DNA of 31,285 nucleotides from Pseudonocardia sp. (GTDB taxonomy: Bacteria; Actinomycetota; Actinomycetes; Mycobacteriales; Pseudonocardiaceae): the NCBI GenBank assembly GCA_030147065.1, contig JASLAP010000116.1, positions 1-31,285 of the forward strand, read 5' to 3'. The stretch's first letter is position 1. Every line of letters begins with the position of its first letter. Position numbers and translations under genes: made by a program. Positions 15,706-22,341 of this stretch are shown piece after piece. Below the pieces are notes generated by a model that was given only the letters and a program-made list of their open reading frames with translations, ran no database searches and was not told the DNA's origin.

Positions 15706-16155
15706 GTGTCCGGACCGCCGCCCGACCGCCGCGAGGACCTGGGCGTGCTGCTGCACCGGCTGCTGCGCCGGGTGCTCGCCGCCGAGGAGCCCCTGCTCCG
15801 GGCGCACGAGGTCGAGATGTGGGACTACGCGGTGCTGACCGCCCTGGAAGGGGGTCCGGCCCAGACCCAGGCCCGGCTGGCCGCGGCCATCGGCCGGGAC
15901 AAGACCCGGCTGATCCCCAGCCTGGACCGGCTGGCCGAGCGCGGTCTGGTCGTCCGCGCACCGGACCCCGACGACCGGCGCAACCGCGTCGTCAGCCTGA
16001 CCCCGGCCGGGCGCGCCGTGCTGGACCGCACGCGCTCGGCGATCCGGGCGATGGAGACCGACCTGCTCGCCGACGTGCCCGAGCCCGACCGCGCCGCGTT
16101 CGTGCGCGCCCTCGGCCACCTCGCCCCCACCCCACCCCCAGCGACCCCCGGATGA
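15706..16155 (+). CDS. MarR-family transcriptional regulator
   Basis: A 149-residue winged-helix regulator of normal MarR length. The HTH is TQARLAAAIGRDKTRLIPSL (about 56-75) and the wing is RAPDPDDRRNRVVSLTPAGR (about 85-104). Helices at both ends (LLHRLLRRVLAAEEPLL and the RTRSAIRAMETDLLADV region) form the dimer interface. GTG 15706 is preferred over ATG 15670 because of the -10 box before it and because the longer N-terminus is not typical. It is divergent from the metal-binding protein and probably represses itself and that gene. The stop codon is directly followed by the 21-bp stem-loop. Confidence 0.9.
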   Translation: MSGPPPDRREDLGVLLHRLLRRVLAAEEPLLRAHEVEMWDYAVLTALEGGPAQTQARLAAAIGRDKTRLIPSLDRLAERGLVVRAPDPDDRRNRVVSLTPAGRAVLDRTRSAIRAMETDLLADVPEPDRAAFVRALGHLAPTPPPATPG

Positions 16156-16204
16156 CAGGAAAGCCACCTTCAGGACCGATTCCGTCCTGAAGGTGGCTTT
16201 CCTG
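16156..16204. terminator. 21-bp perfect stem-loop between convergent genes
   Basis: A perfect 21-bp stem (arms 16156-16176 and 16184-16204) with a 7-base loop starts immediately after the MarR stop codon. The arms contain AAAGCCACC and GGTGGCTTT. It sits between the convergent MarR and arginine deiminase genes and should terminate both. The AT content of the arms is higher than the surroundings. It may belong to a repeated hairpin family of this genus. Confidence 0.8.
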
Positions 16205-16239
16205 ACACGGGCGGGCGGAGGGGTGGTCGGGGGAGGGGG

Positions 16240-17472
16240 TCAGGCAGGGGCGCGCTCGACGGGGCAGCTCATGCAACGCGGGCCGCCGCGGCCCCGGCCC
16301 AGCTCGCCGCCCGGGATCTCCAGCACCTCGATGCCGTGCTTGCGCAGGTAGGTGTTGGTGGTGACGTTGCGCTCGTAGGTGACGACGACACCGGGTGCGA
16401 CGGCGAGGGTGTTGCAGCCGTCGTCCCACTGCTCGCGTTCGGCCGACCGGACGTCCTGCTCGGCGGTGAGCACCCGGATCGCCGGCAGCCCGAGCGCGGC
16501 GGCGATGGCGTCGTGCATCCCGTCCGGCTCGTGGTCGGTGACGTGCAGGCCGCGGGCGCCGTTGCCCGGGCGCACGGTGTAGGCCGGCAGCGTGCCGAGC
16601 CCGGCGTAGGTCGTGAACGTCTCCTGGTCGACCATGGTCAGCACGGTGTCCAGGTGCATCAGCGCCCGGGTCTCGGGCAGTCGCAGGGCCACGATCCGGT
16701 CGACCTCGCCGCCGGCGAACAGCCGTTGCGCCAGCCGCTCCACCCCGGCCGCGGTGGTCCGCTCGCTGATCCCGACCAGCACCGCGCCCCCGCCGAGCAC
16801 CAGCATGTCGCCGCCCTCGGTGGTCGCCACGCCGTTGGCCGAGCCCTCCGACCACACCTGGTAGTCCGCACCGGCGAACTTCGGGTGCCAGCGGTAGACC
16901 GCCTCGTAGTGCACCGTCTCCCGCACGCGCGCCTTCTTGCGCATGCTGTTGATCGCCACGCCGCCGTGGATCCAGGCCGAGGTGTCGCGGGTGTAGAGGT
17001 GGTTGGGCAGCGGCTCGAGCACGAAGTCGTCGGTGTCGAGCACGTGCAGGGCGATCGAGCGGGGCTCCGGGATCCGCTCCAGCAGCTCGCGCTTGGTGAT
17101 CCCGCCGACCAGGTGCTCGGTGAGGGTGTCGACGTCCATGGCGTCGAAGCACTCGCGCAGCGCCTCGACCGCCATCGGGCCGTAGACGCGGTCGTCGAAG
17201 ATGCCGTCCAGGACGTGGGTGCGCGCCTCGGGGATGGCCACCGTGTCGCGCAGCAGCTCGTTGAACAGGTGCACCGTGATCCCGCGCCCGCGCAGCAGGT
17301 CGGCGAACGTGTCGTGCTCGGCCTGGGCCCGGTGCACCCACAGCACGTCGTCGAACAGCAGCCGGTCCTTGTTGCCCGGGGTCAGCCGCATCAGCTCCAG
17401 CCCGGGCCGGTGCAGGATGACCTGGCCGAGCACGCCGACCTCGGAGTCGACCCGGTAGGTGGGGCGGTACAT
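16240..17472 (-). CDS. arcA: Arginine deiminase
   Basis: A 410-residue enzyme that hydrolyses arginine to citrulline and ammonia in the cytoplasm. The catalytic Cys is Cys400 in GGPRCMSCP near the C-terminus. The catalytic His is in LMHLDTVLTMVD, and guanidinium-binding Asp residues lie in TRDTSAWIHGG and the EGGD region. SEVGVLGQVILHRPGLEL is the family's N-terminal box. ATG 17472 is preferred over ATG 17481, since it lies 7 bases after a CAGGAT box within the shared palindrome; further upstream codons are not ADI-like. It is divergent from an Lrp regulator. No arcB (ornithine carbamoyltransferase) or arcC (carbamate kinase) is present in this window. Confidence 0.96.
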   Translation of the reverse strand: MYRPTYRVDSEVGVLGQVILHRPGLELMRLTPGNKDRLLFDDVLWVHRAQAEHDTFADLLRGRGITVHLFNELLRDTVAIPEARTHVLDGIFDDRVYGPMAVEALRECFDAMDVDTLTEHLVGGITKRELLERIPEPRSIALHVLDTDDFVLEPLPNHLYTRDTSAWIHGGVAINSMRKKARVRETVHYEAVYRWHPKFAGADYQVWSEGSANGVATTEGGDMLVLGGGAVLVGISERTTAAGVERLAQRLFAGGEVDRIVALRLPETRALMHLDTVLTMVDQETFTTYAGLGTLPAYTVRPGNGARGLHVTDHEPDGMHDAIAAALGLPAIRVLTAEQDVRSAEREQWDDGCNTLAVAPGVVVTYERNVTTNTYLRKHGIEVLEIPGGELGRGRGGPRCMSCPVERAPA

Positions 17473-17477
17473 GGGCC

Positions 17478-17502
17478 CCATCCTGCCCGACGGGCAGGAT
17501 GG
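17478..17502. promoter_or_regulatory. 25-bp perfect palindrome containing both divergent -10 boxes
   Basis: Two 12-base arms (17478-17489 and 17491-17502) are perfect reverse complements around a single A at 17490. Each arm holds CAGGAT: 17495-17500 on the plus strand, 6 bases before GTG 17507 (Lrp), and 17480-17485 on the minus strand, 7 bases before ATG 17472 (arcA). The two promoters are face-away and so close that each -35 region overlaps the other gene's start. Confidence 0.75.
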
Positions 17503-17506
17503 CCGG

Positions 17507-17968
17507 GTGCCACTCGACCGGTTGGACGAGGCCATCATCGCGCTGCTCGTGGAGGACGCCCGCCGCAGCTTCGCCGACCTGGGCGCCCGGGTCGGGCTGA
17601 GCGCCTCGGCGGTGAAGCGCCGGGTCGACCGGTTGCGCGCGGACGGGGCGATCACCGGGTTCACCGTGCGGCTCGACCCGGCCGCGCTGGGCTGGGCGGT
17701 CGAGGGCTACGTCGAGCTGTTCTGCACCAACAGCACCCCGCCGCGGGCGATCCGGGAGGCCGTGCAGCGGTTCCCCGAGGTGGTCGACGCCAGCACGGTC
17801 TCCGGCGACGCCGACGCGGTGCTGCGCATCCTGGCCGCCGACATGCGCCACTTCGAGCAGGTGCTGGAGCAGATCGGCGCCCAGCCGTTCGTCGCCCGCA
17901 CCCGCTCGGTGCTGGTGCTCAGCCCGCTGCTGCGGCGCCCCGCCGCCCCGTGGCGGGCGACCGAGTAG
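17507..17968 (+). CDS. Lrp/AsnC-family transcriptional regulator of the arginine cluster
   Basis: A 153-residue Lrp-type regulator. The HTH is LDRLDEAIIALLVEDARRSF followed by ADLGARVGLSASAVKRRVDR, a canonical AsnC signature. The RAM domain follows (GYVELFCTNSTPPRAIREAV, VVDASTVSGDADAVLRIL). It most likely binds arginine or ornithine and controls arcA (divergent), itself, and the DDAH-like/rocD pair downstream. GTG 17507 is chosen by the -10 box and by the domain start. The gene order regulator, hydrolase, rocD resembles the mycobacterial Rv2324-Rv2323c-Rv2322c region as I remember it. Confidence 0.92.
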   Translation: MPLDRLDEAIIALLVEDARRSFADLGARVGLSASAVKRRVDRLRADGAITGFTVRLDPAALGWAVEGYVELFCTNSTPPRAIREAVQRFPEVVDASTVSGDADAVLRILAADMRHFEQVLEQIGAQPFVARTRSVLVLSPLLRRPAAPWRATE

Positions 17969-17973
17969 CTCCT

Positions 17974-18017
17974 CGCAACGAATCGAGGCCGGATCTCCAC
18001 AAGACGCAACGATCGAG
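17974..18017. repeat. Two direct repeats upstream of the hydrolase gene
   Basis: CGCAACGAATCGAG (17974-17987) and CGCAACGATCGAG (18005-18017) are near-identical and 31 bases apart, about three helical turns. They lie upstream of the promoter at 18041-18070, so they are candidate Lrp-binding sites. Confidence 0.5.
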
Positions 18018-18040
18018 CGTGCACGGGCAGGATCGCGAGG

Positions 18041-18070
18041 TTGTCGGGCGCCGTGCGGGGTTCCTACCGT
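18041..18070 (+). promoter_or_regulatory. Promoter of the DDAH-like / rocD operon
   Basis: TTGTCG (18041-18046) and TACCGT (18065-18070) are 18 bases apart. Transcription would begin near 18077, giving a leader of about 45 bases before GTG 18123, which has its own GGAG. Confidence 0.45.
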
Positions 18071-18122
18071 GATGCGTACCCGGCGCCGAAGCCGCGGCCC
18101 ACCCCACCCGTGGAGCGTGCCC

Positions 18123-18980
18123 GTGACCAGCGTCCTGCCCCAGTCCGCCCCCTCGGCCCCGGCCCGCGCGGGCACCCGCCGCCGCTACCTGATGTGCCCG
18201 CCCGAGCACTTCGACGTCGTCTACTCGATCAACCCGTGGATGCGCCCGGAGGTCCCGGTGGACCGCCCGCTCGCGATGCGCCAGTGGGCGGGCCTGCGGC
18301 GGACCTACCTCGACCTGGGCCACCGGGTCGACCTCCTGGAACCCCGGCCCGGCCTGCCCGACATGGTCTACGCGGCCAACGGCGCCACGGTGGTCGGCGG
18401 CACCGTGCTCGGCGCCCGGTTCCGCCACCGCGAGCGGGCACCGGAGGCCGTGGCGCACCGGGAGTGGTTCGCCGCCGCCGGGTTCGGCCCGGTGCACGCG
18501 GCCGCGCACGTCAACGAGGGCGAGGGCGACCTGCTCGCGGTCGGCGACGTCGTGCTCGCCGGCAGCGGGTTCCGCACCGACCCGCGCGCGCACGCCGAGG
18601 CGGCCCGGGTGCTGGGCCGCCCGGTCGTCGCGCTGACCCTGGTCGATCCGCGCTTCTACCACCTGGACACCGCGATCGCGGTGCTCGACGACCGCCCCGG
18701 GCGCGCCACCATCGCCTGGTTCCCGCCGGCCTTCGACGCCGCCTCCCGCGCCGTGCTCGCCGCCCGGTTCCCGGACGCGGTCGTCGCCGAGGAGGCCGAT
18801 GCGCTCGTGCTCGGCCTCAACGCCGTCTCCGACGGCCGCCACGTCGTCCTGCCCGCGGAGGCCACCGGCCTGGCCGCGGCCCTGGCCGGGCGCGGTTTCG
18901 TCCCGGTCCCCGTCGAGCTGGGCGAGCTGCGCAAGGGCGGCGGCGGGCCCAAGTGCGCCACCCTGGAGATCCGATCATGA
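18123..18980 (+). CDS. Guanidino-group-modifying hydrolase (DDAH / ArgZ-like)
   Basis: A 285-residue member of the amidinotransferase/deiminase superfamily annotated as dimethylargininase. The catalytic Cys is Cys278 in GGGGPKCATLEI and the catalytic His is His180 in RFYHLDTAIAVLD. LPDMVYAANGATVV carries Asn86, and HVNEGEGDLL an acidic pair. True DDAH gives citrulline plus dimethylamine. ArgZ-type arginine dihydrolases of the same superfamily give ornithine, CO2 and ammonia, and an Asn at the equivalent region is linked to that activity. Start is GTG 18123, with GGAG 7 bases upstream; GTG 18069 and ATG 18072 are in frame but sit on the -10 box. The stop overlaps the rocD start (ATGA), so the product probably feeds RocD directly. 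Confidence 0.85.
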   Translation: MTSVLPQSAPSAPARAGTRRRYLMCPPEHFDVVYSINPWMRPEVPVDRPLAMRQWAGLRRTYLDLGHRVDLLEPRPGLPDMVYAANGATVVGGTVLGARFRHRERAPEAVAHREWFAAAGFGPVHAAAHVNEGEGDLLAVGDVVLAGSGFRTDPRAHAEAARVLGRPVVALTLVDPRFYHLDTAIAVLDDRPGRATIAWFPPAFDAASRAVLAARFPDAVVAEEADALVLGLNAVSDGRHVVLPAEATGLAAALAGRGFVPVPVELGELRKGGGGPKCATLEIRS

Positions 18981-20227
18981 CCACCGAGCTGCACCCGTCC
19001 ACCGCCCCCGGCGCGGCGACCGCCGAGCACGAGCGGCTGGTGGCCGAGCACTCCGCGCACAACTACCACCCGCTGCCGGTCGTCGTGGCCACCGCGGAGG
19101 GCGCCTGGGTCACCGACGTCGAGGGCCGGCGCTACCTCGACTGCCTGGCCGGCTACTCGGCCCTCAACTTCGGCCACCGCCACCCGGCGCTGGTGGCCGC
19201 GGCGCACCGCCAGCTCGACCGGGTCACGCTGACCAGCCGGGCGTTCGGCAACGACCAGCTCGGGCCGTTCTGCGCCGAGCTCGCCGCCCTGCTCGGCAAG
19301 CAGGTGGTGCTGCCGATGAACACCGGGGCCGAGGCCGTGGAGAGCGGGCTCAAGGTCGCGCGCAAGTGGGGCTACGAGGTCAAGGGCGTGCCGCCGGGGC
19401 GGGCCCGGATCGTGGTCGCGGCCGGCGGGTTCCACGGCCGCACGATCAGCATCGTCGGCTTCTCCACCGACCCGGACGCGCGCGGCGGGTTCGGCCCGTT
19501 CACCCCGGGTTTCGACGTCGTCGACTACGGCGACGCCGACGCGCTGGCCGCGGCGGTCGGCCCGGACACCGTCGCGGTGCTGGTCGAGCCGGTGCAGGGG
19601 GAGGCGGGCGTGATCGTCCCGCCGGCGGGCTACCTGGCCGCGGTGCGGCGGATCTGCGACGGGGCCGGGGCGCTGATGGTGGCCGACGAGGTGCAGTCCG
19701 GGCTGGGCCGCACCGGACACCTGCTGGCCACCCGGGCGTCCGGCGTGGACGCCGACGTGTACCTGCTCGGCAAGGCGCTGGGCGGCGGGATCGTGCCGCT
19801 GTCGGCGGTGGTCGCCGACGCCGACGTGCTCGGCGTCCTGCGCCCGGGCCAGCACGGCAGCACCTTCGGCGGCAACCCGCTGGCCTGCGCGGTCGGCCGG
19901 GCGGTGCTCGGCCTGCTCGCCGACAGCGGTCCGGACGGGCTGCTGGCGCGGGCCCGCACGCTGGGCGGGCTGCTGGCCGAGCGGCTGGCCGGGCTGTCCG
20001 GGCGCGGGGTGGTCGGGGTGCGCTGCGCCGGGCTCTGGGCCGGGGTGGACGTCGACCCGGCGCTGGGCAGCGGGCGGCAGGTCAGCGAGGCCCTGGCCCG
20101 GCGCGGCGTGCTCGTCAAGGACACCCACGGCGCGACGGTCCGGCTCTCCCCGCCACTCGTCGTCGGACCCGACGAGATCGGCCTCGCGGTGGACGCGCTG
20201 GGCGACGTGCTGGCCGAGCTGGGGTGA
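18977..20227 (+). CDS. rocD: Ornithine--oxo-acid aminotransferase
   Basis: A 416-residue class III PLP aminotransferase. It converts ornithine and 2-oxoglutarate to glutamate-5-semialdehyde and glutamate, linking arginine breakdown to proline and glutamate. The PLP lysine is Lys266 in YLLGKALGGGIVPLSAVV. The PLP-ring Asp is Asp237 in VADEVQSGLGRTG. NTGAEAVESGLKVARKWGY is the phosphate-binding box typical of OAT, and AHNYHPLPVVVATAEG near the N-terminus is the ornithine-aminotransferase signature. Length is normal. It is translationally coupled to the hydrolase by a 4-base overlap and ends the operon, convergent with the TetR gene. Confidence 0.95.
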   Translation: MTTELHPSTAPGAATAEHERLVAEHSAHNYHPLPVVVATAEGAWVTDVEGRRYLDCLAGYSALNFGHRHPALVAAAHRQLDRVTLTSRAFGNDQLGPFCAELAALLGKQVVLPMNTGAEAVESGLKVARKWGYEVKGVPPGRARIVVAAGGFHGRTISIVGFSTDPDARGGFGPFTPGFDVVDYGDADALAAAVGPDTVAVLVEPVQGEAGVIVPPAGYLAAVRRICDGAGALMVADEVQSGLGRTGHLLATRASGVDADVYLLGKALGGGIVPLSAVVADADVLGVLRPGQHGSTFGGNPLACAVGRAVLGLLADSGPDGLLARARTLGGLLAERLAGLSGRGVVGVRCAGLWAGVDVDPALGSGRQVSEALARRGVLVKDTHGATVRLSPPLVVGPDEIGLAVDALGDVLAELG

Positions 20228-20327
20228 CCGCCCGTCCGCAGGCCCCGTGGTTGCGTCCGTTCACCGGGCGGATCACACCGCTCGGCGATTCGACGTGATC
20301 TTGGCTGGTCCCCCGGCCGCGGGCATG

Positions 20328-21017
20328 TCATCCGCCTCCCCGGAACGGGCGTTCGTCGAGTCCCGCGGCGGCCAGCAGATCGGGCCGGAGCATGCCGAAT
20401 ATGACTGTCAGTAACATTTCGACGGCCGCCTCCTCGCCCTCCGCGGGCCGGTTCACGCACCGGATCAGCAGCAGGTTGATCGTCATCCCGCCGACCTCCA
20501 GGGCCGGCGGGTAGGTCCGGAACTGCCCCGTCCGCTGCCCGTGCTCGACCAGCAGGCGCACCGGCAGCGGCGCCGGTGCGAGGTTGCGCGGGTCGAGCTC
20601 GTCGGCGGGATCGGGCGGTCCGCCGATCCGGATGGTGTACTCCTGGACCGCCGAGAACAACGCCGAGGCCAGCATCCGCTGTCCGAACAGGACCGAGGCC
20701 AGCCCCTTCACCTGGTCGGTCATCGCGTCGACCATCGGCCGGTCGGTGGCGATGTCGTGTTCGGCGGCGGCCACCAGCGGGCGCAGCAGTGGTCCGTAGA
20801 CGTGGCCGAGCAGCGCGTGCTTGGTGGGGTAGTGGTTGTAAGCGGTTGTCGGGCTGACCCCGGCGGCGGCCGCGATCTCCTCCATCGTGCTGGTCCAGCC
20901 CCTGGAGCCGAACGCGTCGAGGCCGGCGTCGAGCAGCGCGCGCCGGGTGCGGTCACGCTTGGTCCGGGCGGCCCGCAGTCGCGGGTCCTCCGGGTCTGCC
21001 CGGTGGGATGAGCTCAC
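20328..21017 (-). CDS. TetR-family transcriptional regulator
   Basis: A 229-residue regulator. The HTH is in residues 20-70: RRALLDAGLDAFGSRGWTST, then MEEIAAAAGVSPTTAYNHYP with TKHALL. The larger C-terminal ligand domain has a long helical segment (LASVLFGQRMLASALFSAVQ) and VGGMTINLLLIR. The start is GTG 21017, with TACTCT 7 bases upstream, so the mRNA may be leaderless. It is divergent from the sigma factor leader and is convergent with rocD, so its natural target could be the sigma gene or itself. Its ligand is unknown. Confidence 0.9.
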   Translation of the reverse strand: MSSSHRADPEDPRLRAARTKRDRTRRALLDAGLDAFGSRGWTSTMEEIAAAAGVSPTTAYNHYPTKHALLGHVYGPLLRPLVAAAEHDIATDRPMVDAMTDQVKGLASVLFGQRMLASALFSAVQEYTIRIGGPPDPADELDPRNLAPAPLPVRLLVEHGQRTGQFRTYPPALEVGGMTINLLLIRCVNRPAEGEEAAVEMLLTVIFGMLRPDLLAAAGLDERPFRGGG

Positions 21018-21024
21018 TCAGCAC

Positions 21025-21030
21025 AGAGTA
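21025..21030 (-). promoter_or_regulatory. -10 box of the TetR gene
   Basis: TACTCT on the minus strand in the context GGTTACTCT lies 7 bases before GTG 21017. I see no good -35 box. Confidence 0.5.
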
Positions 21031-21032
21031 AC

Positions 21033-21102
21033 CATTCCGATGTCGAACTCGGCTTGACTCCAGTTTGGGTGACCCCCAGGATGCTTACTTGAACATCGAA
21101 TG
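21033..21102. repeat. Inverted repeat pair flanking the sigma-factor promoter
   Basis: CATTCCGATGT (21033-21043) and ACATCGAATG (21093-21102) are inverted copies that differ by one inserted base. They bracket the predicted promoter at 21054-21082. They could be binding sites for the divergent TetR protein or for looping. Confidence 0.4.
21054..21082 (+). promoter_or_regulatory. Promoter of the leader-peptide/sigma-factor gene
   Basis: TTGACT (21054-21059) and CAGGAT (21077-21082) with a 17-base spacer form the best -35/-10 pair in the window. Transcription would begin near 21089-21090. Confidence 0.55.
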
Positions 21103-21323
21103 AACTCCGGGTTCGGCGCCGGGCACAGCGACCGGGCCGGAGCGCACGACCGCAGGGCATGAGGGGGCCGCCGGGCCGCCCGCGTGGGCACGACGCGAGC
21201 GGTACGGGCACACGTATCCCACAGGATATCCGGCGTCTCCTGTGCACGACCAGCAACACACGGCGGGTCCACGGCCCGTCGGGTCAGCGTCACGCCGACA
21301 CCGTCGGCAATGGGAGGGGACCC
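21090..21323 (+). promoter_or_regulatory. Long 5' leader with hairpins before the leader peptide
   Basis: About 234 transcribed bases precede the leader peptide. They include a 7-bp hairpin CACAGGA / TCCTGTG (21220-21226, 21238-21244) and a 6-bp hairpin GCCGAC / GTCGGC with a 3-base loop (21294-21308), just before the GAGGGG ribosome site. An in-frame ATG at 21159 could extend the leader ORF to 67 codons, but it lacks a good ribosome site. No known riboswitch is recognised. Confidence 0.4.
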
Positions 21324-21362
21324 ATGTCAGGCATCATCACCACCACCGAGGCCGCCTCATGA
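21324..21362 (+). CDS. 12-residue leader peptide coupled to the sigma-factor gene
   Basis: This ORF reads MSGIITTTEAAS. A strong ribosome site (GGGAGGGGA at 21312-21320) precedes ATG 21324. Its stop TGA (21360-21362) overlaps the ATG of the sigma gene (21359-21361) as ATGA, so the sigma factor is probably translated by reinitiation. The middle codons are Ile-Ile-Thr-Thr-Thr (ATC ATC ACC ACC ACC), like the runs in amino-acid-sensing attenuator peptides. Whether it senses anything is inference. Confidence 0.5.
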   Translation: MSGIITTTEAAS

Positions 21363-22165
21363 GCGGCGCACTCGGGCTGGCCGAGCCCATGACCGCCGGC
21401 CAGCCGTCCGACGAGCCGGACGGGCAGGCGTCCGCGCCGGGCGTGCCGGCACCGCGCCCGGAGCCCGCGATCGAGGTCGGCCCGCTGCGCGGCGGACTGG
21501 TCGAGGTCTCCGCGGAGACCCTGGCCCGACTGCGGGCCGAGGCCGAGCAGGCCGAGCAGGCGGCGGCCCCGCCGCCGGTCGAGCCGCCGCTGCTGGAGCG
21601 GCTGGTCGCGGCGGCGGTCACCGGGGACCTCTCGGCCCGCGAACAGCTGTTGGCCGAGATCCACCCCCTGGTGCTGCGGTACTGCAGGGGTCGGCTCGGC
21701 CGCCAGGAGACGGTGATCGGCTCGGCCGACGACGTCGCCCAGGAGGTGTGCATGGCCGTGGTCGGGGCGCTGCCCAACTACACCATCAAGGGCCTGTCGT
21801 TCCGGGCGTTCGTGTACGGCATCGCCGCGCACAAGGTCACCGACGCGTTCCGGGCCATCGGCCGCAACCGGTCCGAGCCGATGGCCGAGCTGCCCGACAC
21901 CGCGGTCATCCACGACGGGCCGGAGCAGCGGCTGCTGTCCGCGGAGATGGCCGAACGGCTCGGCGGGCTGCTGCACCGGCTCACCGACCGCCAGCGCGAG
22001 GTGCTGATCCTGCGCGTCGTGGCCGGACTGCCGGCCGAGGAGGTCGCCCGGATCGTCGGGTCCACGCCGGGCGCGGTGCGGGTCACCCAGCACCGGGCGC
22101 TCAACCGGCTGCGCGCGGTGATGGCCGGGCGCCTCGACATCGTCGACGGGGCGAACGAGGACTGA
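21359..22165 (+). CDS. sigD: RNA polymerase sigma factor, SigD/ShbA type (ECF-like)
   Basis: A 268-residue sigma-70-family factor with regions 2 and 4 only. Region 2 is RYCRGRLGRQ, SADDVAQEVCMAVVGALPNY and FRAFVYGIAAHKVTDAFRA, very close to the SigD of mycobacteria and ShbA of streptomycetes. Region 4 is LTDRQREVLILRVVAGLPAE followed by VARIVGSTPGAVRVTQHRAL. In those bacteria it serves growth-phase or stringent-response functions, and ShbA drives hrdB. The first 80 or so residues are low-complexity and unlike the short N-termini of the relatives. ATG 21359 has GAGG 7 bases upstream and is coupled to the leader peptide. A strong hairpin follows the gene. Confidence 0.93.
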   Translation: MSGALGLAEPMTAGQPSDEPDGQASAPGVPAPRPEPAIEVGPLRGGLVEVSAETLARLRAEAEQAEQAAAPPPVEPPLLERLVAAAVTGDLSAREQLLAEIHPLVLRYCRGRLGRQETVIGSADDVAQEVCMAVVGALPNYTIKGLSFRAFVYGIAAHKVTDAFRAIGRNRSEPMAELPDTAVIHDGPEQRLLSAEMAERLGGLLHRLTDRQREVLILRVVAGLPAEEVARIVGSTPGAVRVTQHRALNRLRAVMAGRLDIVDGANED

Positions 22166-22190
22166 TCGACCCGCGGCGGGACAGCCGCAC

Positions 22191-22238
22191 CAGCACCAGC
22201 ACGACCCAGCACCAGCACGACCCAGCACCAGCACGACG
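22191..22238 (+). repeat. Three tandem 16-bp repeats after sigD
   Basis: The unit CAGCACCAGCACGACC occurs at 22191-22206, 22207-22222 and 22223-22238; the last copy ends in G. It lies after the stop codon, and 16 bases is not a coding multiple. The third copy runs into the terminator stem. It could be slippage-generated or part of the 3' end. Confidence 0.85.
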
Positions 22239-22278
22239 GGGCGCCGGCAGGTCCGCACGGACCGGCCGGCGCCCCGTC
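22235..22278 (+). terminator. Strong GC-rich hairpin after sigD
   Basis: A 14-bp perfect stem (arms 22235-22248 and 22265-22278) is topped by a 5-bp stem GGTCC/GGACC with a GCAC loop, joined by one A-G mismatch. It stands 70 bases after the sigD stop and should end that transcript. Confidence 0.75.
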
Positions 22279-22341
22279 GCGTGCCCGGGCGCGGGCTGCC
22301 GCCCCGCCCCAACCCGGGGGCGCCGCCCGGCGGCCCGGGAG

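Noticed and set aside
20271..20300. GATCAC/GTGATC inverted repeat between rocD and TetR as a terminator
   Set aside because: Only 6 bp with an 18-base loop, so it is weak and could be chance.
22191..22238. Tandem repeats considered as a CRISPR array
   Set aside because: The units are contiguous with no spacers and are only 16 bases long.
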